DNA of 38,751 bases. It comes from Streptomyces inhibens. Its GTDB lineage: Bacteria; Actinomycetota; Actinomycetes; Streptomycetales; Streptomycetaceae. Made by a program: the position numbers and the translations under genes. Positions 33,516 through 38,751 of the stretch are shown here, one piece after another. Numbering within the stretch: the first letter of the stretch is position 1; every line of letters starts with the position of its first letter. The DNA is taken from positions 1-38,751 of the forward strand of contig NZ_QUAC01000237.1 in the NCBI RefSeq assembly GCF_003389455.1, written 5' to 3'. The notes under the pieces were generated by a model that was not told where the DNA came from, did not search any database, and saw only the letters and a list, made by a program, of their open reading frames with translations.

Positions 33516-34001
33516 ATGGCAGCTCGTCCCAGCGCGGGCAGCTCCGCTGCGTACGGTCCCCCGAGCGATGTCCACCCCGTCCTGCGACGGGCGGCCGCAC
33601 CACCGGCCGCCCTCGACCTGCTCGCCAAGGCCCAGCACGGCCTCGACGAAGCACAGACCCTGGAAACCCCCAACGAGCAGTTCGCCACGGCCCACCTGGC
33701 CGCACTGCGCACCGCCGCCGCCGTCCTCGCCGTCCGCGGCCGGCCGGAGACCACCGTGCGCCGGAGGCAGCGTATCCGTAGCGCCTGGGAGGTGCTGCCC
33801 GAGGTCGCTCCCGAACTCACCGAGTGGAGCGCCCTGTTCGCCGCCGGCGCCGCCCGCCGCGCCAAGGCGGAGGCCGGCATAGCCGGCGCGGCCGGTCGCC
33901 GCGACGCCGACGATCTTCTGCGCGACGCCGCCATGTTCCTGCGCCTGGTGGAGCGCATGCTGCTCCTCCAGCCGTCGCTGCCGCCCCAGCGGGCGGGGTA
34001 G
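33516..34001 (+). CDS. SAV_6107-family HEPN-domain protein
   Basis: The protein has 161 residues from the ATG at 33516, chosen because AGGAGG lies a few bases upstream; an upstream in-frame ATG at 33451 lacks one. The central part (about 30-150) is all-helical: AALDLLAKAQHGLDEAQTLETPNEQFATAHLAALRTAAAVLAVRGRPE, then SAWEVLPEVAPELTEWSALFAAGAARRAKAEAG and LRDAAMFLRLVERML. This matches the SAV_6107 HEPN family of actinomycetes. HEPN domains often bind RNA or nucleotides, but the RNase motif RX4-6H is not obvious here, so activity is uncertain. The gene is divergent from the ABC operon and followed by a G-rich gap. Confidence 0.78.
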   Translation: MAARPSAGSSAAYGPPSDVHPVLRRAAAPPAALDLLAKAQHGLDEAQTLETPNEQFATAHLAALRTAAAVLAVRGRPETTVRRRQRIRSAWEVLPEVAPELTEWSALFAAGAARRAKAEAGIAGAAGRRDADDLLRDAAMFLRLVERMLLLQPSLPPQRAG

Positions 34002-34085
34002 GGGGCCGAGTCGGCAACAGGGCGTCCCGCCTGGGGGAGGCGCGCGCGTCTGGCGGGGCGGCTGTGACCGGGGGCGCTGCGTTCC

Positions 34086-34124
34086 GGGGAGCGGGGTGGG
34101 GTGGGGGCGGGGGAGAGGGGAGGG
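34086..34124 (+). repeat. Dense G-quadruplex motif
   Basis: Seven runs of 3-5 G are separated by loops of only 1-3 bases (AGC, T, T, C, AGA, A). It lies in the gap between the HEPN and methyltransferase genes, on the strand that matches their mRNA. Confidence 0.75.
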
Positions 34125-34150
34125 AAGAGAGGTGCCGCCGCCACCGCGCA

Positions 34151-34186
34151 CCCCGTCCACCCCCGTCCCCGCCCCGCCACACCCCC
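34151..34186 (-). repeat. Opposing G-quadruplex motif (C-rich on the + strand)
   Basis: C-runs at 34151-34186 form, on the other strand, five runs of 4-5 G with short loops. Together with 34086-34124 the two tracts could also pair with each other into a long imperfect hairpin. Confidence 0.65.
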
Positions 34187-34277
34187 TTCGTGAGGCTCCG
34201 CAGGCGGCGTACGGCGCGGGACGGAATAGGGTGGAGGACGCCTAGATGTTCATGCCCCCGCCGAGGAGCCACCCGCC

Positions 34278-35033
34278 GTGTCTGACCCGCTGCGCCCGCG
34301 CGCATCCCTTCGTACCGCCGTGGTCTGGGAGGTCCTCAAGGACGCCCTGGAGCGCCGGGTCAAGGCCGCCGGGCGCGACGCCCTGGACGTCCTCGACACC
34401 GGCGGCGGCACCGGCAACTTCGCCGTGCCGGTGGCCCGCCTCGGCCACCGCGTCACCGTCGTCGACCCCAGCCCCAACGCCCTCTTCGCCCTGGAGCGCC
34501 GCGCGGCGGAGGCCGGCGTCGCCGACCGGGTACGCGCGGTCCAGGGCGACGCCCACGGTCTGTTCGACGTCGTCGAGCGCGGCGGCTATGACGCCGTGCT
34601 CTGCCACGGCGTGCTGGAGTACGTCGACGACCCGGCCGAGGGCCTCCGCAACGCCGTCGACGCGCTGCGCCCGGCCGGCACCCTCAGTCTGCTCGCCGCC
34701 GGCCTGGGCGGAGCCGTCCTCGCCCGCGCCCTCGCGGGCCACTTCAGGGAGGCTCACCAGGCCCTCACCGACCCGGCCGGACACTGGGGCGAGGGCGACC
34801 CGATGCCGCGCCGGTTCACCGCCGACCAGCTCACCGACCTGGTCTCCGCCACCGGCCTGGAGGTCGGCGCGGTCCACGGTGTACGGGTCTTTGCCGACCT
34901 GGTCCCCGGCGTGCTGGTCGATACCGAGCCGGGCGCCATGGACGCGCTGCTGAAGCTTGAGGCGGCCGCCGCCGAGCAGCCCGCCTTCCACTCCGTGGCC
35001 ACTCAGCTGCACGTCCTCGCGGAGCGTGACTGA
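34278..35033 (+). CDS. Class I SAM-dependent methyltransferase
   Basis: The protein has 251 residues from the GTG at 34278, with GAGGAG nine bases upstream. The SAM-binding motif I is ALDVLDTGGGTGNFAVPVARLG (about 35-56), followed by the acidic-loop Asp in VTVVDPSPNALFALE (about 60), the motif RVRAVQGDAHGLFDVVERGGYDAVLCHGVLEYVDDPAEGLRNA (about 85-127) and a short C-terminal cap. It resembles SmtA-like small-molecule or tRNA methyltransferases. The methyl acceptor is unknown. It is preceded by a TAGGGT -10-like hexamer at 34227-34232. Confidence 0.9.
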   Translation: MSDPLRPRASLRTAVVWEVLKDALERRVKAAGRDALDVLDTGGGTGNFAVPVARLGHRVTVVDPSPNALFALERRAAEAGVADRVRAVQGDAHGLFDVVERGGYDAVLCHGVLEYVDDPAEGLRNAVDALRPAGTLSLLAAGLGGAVLARALAGHFREAHQALTDPAGHWGEGDPMPRRFTADQLTDLVSATGLEVGAVHGVRVFADLVPGVLVDTEPGAMDALLKLEAAAAEQPAFHSVATQLHVLAERD

Positions 35034-35292
35034 CCCACGCGGCACACCCGGCTACCGCGTGCAGTCGGCCACAGGCCACCCGATCAGCCCCTTCGCCCCG
35101 TATGATCGGGGTACGACGTTCCGGCATGACGGATAGGCGGGTGGGGAATGCAGGCAACATCACCACCGGCCGCCACGGCGGCCCGGACAGTGAATTGGCG
35201 TCGAGGGGCGGGTTTCACGGGGGCGATTCCCTGCCTATCCTGAAAGGGTCGCACCCCGGTCGCCCCCCGCGACCGACGAGTAGGAGGACTCC

Positions 35293-35706
35293 GTGCCGCT
35301 CTCGGAGCACGAGCAGCGCATGCTCGAGCAAATGGAGCGAGCGCTGTACGCCGAAGATCCCAAGTTCGCGACAGCGCTTGAGGGAAGCGGGCTGCGTACG
35401 TACACCCGGCGACGGGTCTACCAAGCGGTCGCGGGCTTCCTGGTGGGTATCGCCCTGCTCATGGCCGGCATGGTCGCGCAGCAGATCTGGATCAGCGTGG
35501 TGGGTTTCCTCGTCATGCTCGGCTGTGCGGTGCTGGCGGTCACAGGATGGCGCAAGGCTCCGAAGCCGGGTGAGCAGCAGGCCGGTGCGGGTTCCGGAGG
35601 CGGCGCAGCCGGTCCGGCACGCCGTCAGGCCAGGCAGCGCCGCTCGATGATGAACCGCATCGAGGACCGCTGGCAGCGACGCAGGGACGAACAGCAGGGC
35701 CACTGA
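35293..35706 (+). CDS. DUF3040 membrane protein
   Basis: The protein has 137 residues from the GTG at 35293 (AGGAGG six bases upstream). The N-terminal VPLSEHEQRMLEQMERALYAEDPKFATAL block is the DUF3040 signature. Two membrane helices follow (AVAGFLVGIALLMAGMVAQQI and ISVVGFLVMLGCAVLAVTGW), then a basic, Gln/Arg-rich tail. In actinobacteria this family usually sits just upstream of the mraZ division cluster (Rv2169c in M. tuberculosis), as here. A TTCACG/TATCCT promoter candidate lies about 60-80 bases upstream, and a strong terminator follows downstream. Confidence 0.92.
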   Translation: MPLSEHEQRMLEQMERALYAEDPKFATALEGSGLRTYTRRRVYQAVAGFLVGIALLMAGMVAQQIWISVVGFLVMLGCAVLAVTGWRKAPKPGEQQAGAGSGGGAAGPARRQARQRRSMMNRIEDRWQRRRDEQQGH

Positions 35707-35750
35707 GCCGAGGGACCGGACGGGCCCGCAGGGTTCCGCCAGGCGGTCCA

Positions 35751-35789
35751 CCGGGCCCACCGGACACCGGGCCCACCGGACACCGGGCC
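35751..35789 (+). repeat. 16-base tandem repeat
   Basis: About 2.4 perfect copies of CCGGGCCCACCGGACA lie between the DUF3040 stop and the terminator. Confidence 0.9.
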
Positions 35790-35978
35790 TGGCCCCGGCT
35801 CAGACGCGTTCGTGGCCCCGGCAGTTCACCGCGCCCCCACAACGGTCTCTTCCACCGGTTCGTCCAACGGTCTTCTCCACCATTTCTTCCGGACGTCACC
35901 TCCCGCGCTTTTCACGCCAGGATTTCGCAGCTCACCGCTGCCGGCGGCAGCTCTCCGGCCGTTGGATTCCCGGTTCTT

Positions 35979-36024
35979 CGTGTTGCGGCCACCCGACAGG
36001 ATCGGGTGGCCGCAACACGTTTTT
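35979..36024 (+). terminator. Strong intrinsic terminator after the DUF3040 gene
   Basis: A perfect 18-bp stem (arms 35979-35996 and 36002-36019, loop CAGGA) is followed by TTTTT on the + strand. It is the best canonical terminator in the window. A second copy of the descending arm follows directly (see 36009-36046). Confidence 0.92.
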
Positions 36025-36046
36025 CGTGCCGCAACACGTATTTCGT
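36009..36046 (+). repeat. Tandem copy of terminator arm and T-tract
   Basis: GCCGCAACACGTTTTTCGT (36009-36027) is repeated with one change as GCCGCAACACGTATTTCGT (36028-36046). Confidence 0.9.
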
Positions 36047-36054
36047 TCAAGGGG

Positions 36055-38469
36055 TCAGACCCGCTGCCGTCCCGGCCGGAGGGCGGTCGCCGCGCGCCGA
36101 GCCGTGGCCACCGGCCGGCTGGTGCGGAACCGGAGCAGCAGGGTCGTCCAGCGGGCGGAGCAGGCCCACCGCAGACGGGCCGCGGAGCGCGGGGCGAACT
36201 GGGCACGCAGCCGCATGCCACGGGTCGCCCCGGCCTGCAACCCGGCCCGTATCTGCTGTACGTCCAGGGCGAGGCCGGCCACCGGCCGCGGATGCGGGGC
36301 GTACAGAGCCTGTTCGACCGCCGCCGCAACTCGGTGCGCTGCCGCGGCCGGCTCCGGTTGCAGTTCCCCGATGTGAATGATCCGGGCGGCCGCCTTGCGC
36401 GGGGTCAGCGATTCGTCCGGCACGATGCCGAAGTCCCAGGCGGTGTCCAGCAGCTCCCGCCAGGCGGCGAGAGCGTCCGCCGCGATGTCCCCGCCCGGTC
36501 CGCCGGCCGCCAGCCGCCGGGAACGCGTCCGCAGTCGCCACAGCAGCGGGACCGCGGGCAGCAGCAGGACGAGTACGGCGCCGAGCGCGATGACGGCGAT
36601 CACCCAGGGGGACAGGCCGCCTTCCGGCGGGCGGGCGGCGGACTGCGCGGGCAGCGTCACGCATGCCGACCCGGAATCTGACCGCTGCTCACGGGGGCCG
36701 CAGGACGGGGCCGTGGTCGGGCCGTCCGAGGGGGCCTCGGAGTGCGAGGGCCGGGGCGCCGGCCTGCCGGGGTCGGCCGAGCCCGAGGTGTCGGGGTAGG
36801 CGTAGTCCGGGATACTGCCGCGGGTCGGGGTCGGTTCGAAGCGGGTCCAGCCGATGCCCTGGAAGTACAGCTCGGGCCAGGCGTGCGCGTCCTTGAGGCC
36901 GACCGAAGTCGTGCCGTCGGGCTGCTTGGTGCCCGGGGTGAAGCCGACCGCCACCCGGGCGGGGATGCCCAGCGTCCGGGCCATGGCCGCCATCGAGAAC
37001 GAGAAGTGGACGCAGAAGCCCTCCTTCTGCCGCAGGAACCGCGCGATGGCCCCGGATCCACTGCCGGCCCGGACGTCCGTGTTGTAGCTGAAGCCGCCGT
37101 AGAGCGCGAACCAGTCCTGAAGCTTGACGGCCTTGGCGTAGGCGGTCGGTGCGCCGTGCGTCACCTGCCGGGCGGTGGTCCGTACGACGGGCGGTAGCGA
37201 GTCGGGGATCTTGGTGTACTCGCGCAGCAGGTCGGCGGGCGGCGCGGGGGCGGTGGCCAGCTGCCGGGACGTGGGCCGCACCTGCAGGCTCTCGACCTGG
37301 TACTGCAGACCGCGGGTGTTCTGCCCGCGGTCCCCGACGAGCGTGCGGCCCTCGGGCTCGAAGCGCCAGCGGCCGGAGATGTCCACCTTGGACGCGGGGT
37401 AGGGGAGCGGCAGCCAGTTCTGGGCGTACCACTCGGCGGTCGAGATCGAGGTGTTGATGCGGTTGCGGCCGACCGTGGAGTTGAGGCCGGGCGGCTGCGG
37501 AAGCCGTTCGGGGACGTCCGTGACCGTACGCTCGGACGGCTTCCAGGTCGTGCCGTCGAACTGGTCGAGGGCGACGATCCGCAGATACAGGCCGCGGGTG
37601 TCGGCGGCGGTCGTGCGGTAGTTGAGAACTTCCTTGTCCTCGGGCTGGTTGAGGCTGTCCTGCAGCGACACCAGCGGATTCACCGCAGAGATCGTGCCGC
37701 CACCGCTGCCGGAGCCCGCGCCGCCGCCGGCCCGGCCGATCAGCCCGCTGCCGAGGGAGGGCAGCACGGCGGGTACCGCCAGCGCGATCCCGAGCGCCAG
37801 TGCGCCGATCCTGCGGCCCGTACGGACCGGGGCCGGCGCCGGTCCGCCGACCGGTCGGTCCGCTCCGGTGCCCGTCCCGCCGAACACCCGGCCCCACTGG
37901 GAGAGCCGGTCGCGGCCCTCGGCCATCAGGAGCAGCAGATAGCCGGCCGCCGCGATCAGGAACCACAGCCAGCCCGCGCCGCTCTGGGACAGCCCCGCCG
38001 CGACCGAGTAGAGCGCGAGCAGCGGCAGCCCGGCGGGCGCGGCGCTGCGGTACGTGACCGCCAGCGCGTCCACGACCAGGCCGATCACCAGCACACCGGC
38101 GACCAGCAGCAGCCGGATACCGGGGGTGACGGGAGCGGGGATGGCGTACCGGCCGACGTCCTGTACGCCGCCCTGGAGCAGCTCGCCGAACTCCGCGATG
38201 GCCTCCGGGCCCGGCAGCAGGCCGACGATCGCCTCAGCGGGGGTGAAGAGCAGGGTCAGCAGCGGCACGGCGACCAGGGCCTGTGCGCCGATGACCAGCG
38301 GTCTGGCGAGCGGGACCCGGCGGGCCAGCGCGCCCACGCCGGTCATGATCGCCAGCAGAATCGCCGCCTGGATCATCCAGCCGATCGGTTCCACCAGCGG
38401 CAGCAGTGCGCAGGCGGCACACAGCGTGGCCACCATCGCACACAGCGCCAGTCGTGCCCGGCCGCTCAT
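36055..38469 (-). CDS. TgpA-like transglutaminase-domain membrane protein
   Basis: The protein has 804 residues. Six or so N-terminal membrane helices (about 5-190, then one near 220-240, DUF3488-like) precede a large extracellular transglutaminase-like domain with catalytic Cys in QKEGFCVHFSFSMAAMARTLGIPARV (about 484), His in GLKDAHAWPELYF (about 525) and Asp/Glu positions in WTRFEPTPTRG. A Pro/Ser-rich linker, one more membrane helix (WVIAVIALGAVLVLLLPAVPLLW) and a cytoplasmic DUF4129-like tail follow. Such proteins are usually encoded with a MoxR ATPase and a DUF58 protein. Here the probable DUF58 gene lies upstream beyond a tiny ORF. The ATG overlaps that ORF's stop (ATGA) and has GTGAGG eight bases upstream. 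Confidence 0.93.
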   Translation of the reverse strand: MSGRARLALCAMVATLCAACALLPLVEPIGWMIQAAILLAIMTGVGALARRVPLARPLVIGAQALVAVPLLTLLFTPAEAIVGLLPGPEAIAEFGELLQGGVQDVGRYAIPAPVTPGIRLLLVAGVLVIGLVVDALAVTYRSAAPAGLPLLALYSVAAGLSQSGAGWLWFLIAAAGYLLLLMAEGRDRLSQWGRVFGGTGTGADRPVGGPAPAPVRTGRRIGALALGIALAVPAVLPSLGSGLIGRAGGGAGSGSGGGTISAVNPLVSLQDSLNQPEDKEVLNYRTTAADTRGLYLRIVALDQFDGTTWKPSERTVTDVPERLPQPPGLNSTVGRNRINTSISTAEWYAQNWLPLPYPASKVDISGRWRFEPEGRTLVGDRGQNTRGLQYQVESLQVRPTSRQLATAPAPPADLLREYTKIPDSLPPVVRTTARQVTHGAPTAYAKAVKLQDWFALYGGFSYNTDVRAGSGSGAIARFLRQKEGFCVHFSFSMAAMARTLGIPARVAVGFTPGTKQPDGTTSVGLKDAHAWPELYFQGIGWTRFEPTPTRGSIPDYAYPDTSGSADPGRPAPRPSHSEAPSDGPTTAPSCGPREQRSDSGSACVTLPAQSAARPPEGGLSPWVIAVIALGAVLVLLLPAVPLLWRLRTRSRRLAAGGPGGDIAADALAAWRELLDTAWDFGIVPDESLTPRKAAARIIHIGELQPEPAAAAHRVAAAVEQALYAPHPRPVAGLALDVQQIRAGLQAGATRGMRLRAQFAPRSAARLRWACSARWTTLLLRFRTSRPVATARRAATALRPGRQRV

Positions 38470-38618
38470 GCCCGTGCCTCACTTCGCTCAGGACGACCCG
38501 GGCAAAGCCCGCACCGGTCGCAGGCGTGGGGTACCACCGGCCGACCGTCCATCAGCAGCCGCCCGTCCGTGACCCGCTCACCGCGCCCGTCCCGTCCCCG
38601 GCCCGAGTACCCGTTCAT
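38466..38618 (-). CDS. Small ORF with Cys-rich end, coupled at both sides
   Basis: This ORF encodes 50 residues. Its ATG (38618) overlaps the stop of the upstream DUF58-like gene by four bases (ATGA), and its own TGA overlaps the transglutaminase ATG by four bases (ATGA). GGAGC lies just upstream at good spacing. The N-terminal half is Gly/Arg-rich, and the C-terminal half holds HACDRCGLCPG, with three cysteines and one histidine as possible metal ligands. I do not recognise a family. The exact double overlap argues for a real coupled gene; chance cannot be excluded in GC-rich DNA. Confidence 0.5.
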   Translation of the reverse strand: MNGYSGRGRDGRGERVTDGRLLMDGRPVVPHACDRCGLCPGRPERSEARA

Positions 38619-38751
38619 GACCAGCTCCCTGCCACCGTCTCCGAGGCGTCCGCGTCCGCCGTCCCGTGCGGCGCCGCCGCCGCGCGGTCCGCGGCCGCCC
38701 GCCACAGGTCGGCGAGCGCGTCACCGGGGGCCACCGGCAGCGCGGTCCAGC
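38615..38751 (-). CDS. 3' end of a probable DUF58 protein gene
   Basis: The last 44 codons of a leftward gene are visible (from WTALPVAPGDALADLWRAAADRA to ETVAGSWS) and it continues beyond the right edge. The assignment to DUF58 rests mainly on context: MoxR-DUF58-transglutaminase operons are a standard actinobacterial arrangement. The fragment itself is too short to prove the family. Confidence 0.5.
   Translation of the reverse strand, partial: WTALPVAPGDALADLWRAAADRAAAAPHGTADADASETVAGSWS

Larger units (their letters stand above)
35707..36054. other. 348-base gap between DUF3040 and transglutaminase genes
   Basis: It holds a 16-base tandem repeat (CCGGGCCCACCGGACA, 35751-35789, about 2.4 copies), a pyrimidine-rich stretch without features, and the strong terminator with duplicated arm at 35979-36046. 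I see no gene. Confidence 0.75.

Overview
The window is a stretch of high-GC actinobacterial chromosome, almost certainly Streptomyces. The signs are very strong GC bias at third codon positions, many GTG and TTG starts, several apparently leaderless genes, and a gene order that I recall from Streptomyces coelicolor around SCO2095 to SCO2128 (glkA, macRS, pfkA3, a class II DAHP synthase, pkaF, metF). Much of the block also parallels the Mycobacterium tuberculosis region upstream of mraZ (ArsA-like ATPase, acyltransferase, DAHP synthase, PASTA kinase, Rv2175c, metF-like gene, DUF3040 protein). It is core chromosome. I see no rRNA, tRNA, CRISPR array, insertion sequence, prophage or biosynthetic gene cluster. 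All synteny and family statements are from memory, since no search was run.

Left part (1-5.1 kb): the 3' part of an ArsA-like ATPase gene, a DUF5304 (SCO2127-like) gene, glucokinase glkA and an endonuclease/exonuclease/phosphatase-family gene run rightward. They meet a leftward pair, an alpha/beta hydrolase and a small acidic membrane protein. Centre-left (5.2-10.4 kb): a PlsC-like acyltransferase, the two-component pair macS-macR, a phosphofructokinase with a pyrophosphate-type active-site signature, and a D-2-hydroxyacid dehydrogenase, all rightward. Its tail overlaps the tail of the next, leftward gene by 35 bases.

Aromatic and iron block (10.4-15.8 kb): a fused anthranilate synthase (TrpE-TrpG) is preceded by a trp attenuator with a leader peptide holding three consecutive Trp codons. 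It is divergent from the class II DAHP synthase. Then come bacterioferritin-associated ferredoxin (bfd, behind an iron box) and bacterioferritin (bfr), convergent, and a sulfite-oxidase-like molybdopterin protein.

Metal, DNA-repair, kinase and thiamine block (15.8-25.7 kb): a His-rich DUF4396 membrane protein behind a CsoR-type palindrome, a deoxyribonuclease IV, a PASTA-domain Ser/Thr kinase (pkaF), the thiO-thiS-thiG operon under a TPP riboswitch, a ferredoxin-reductase-like flavoprotein, an Rv2175c-type DNA-binding protein, thiE and metF.

Right part (25.7-38.75 kb): a membrane protein with a Tyr/Pro/Gln-rich tail, a CrtI-like flavoprotein, a DUF4126 membrane protein with a near-consensus MacR operator upstream, and a self-contained ABC ATPase / YhgE-type permease / TetR operon with a 22-bp palindromic operator. 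These are followed by an HEPN-family protein, a SAM methyltransferase, a DUF3040 protein and a TgpA-like transglutaminase. The transglutaminase is preceded by a tiny ORF with 4-base overlaps at both ends and by the 3' end of a probable DUF58 gene.

The most interesting signals are regulatory: the trp attenuator, the candidate MacR site lying in the same window as macRS, the CsoR-like palindromes around the DUF4396 gene, clustered G-quadruplex motifs, a terminator whose descending arm is tandemly duplicated, and many -10-like hexamers 6-8 bases from start codons. I found no clearly undescribed multi-gene system.
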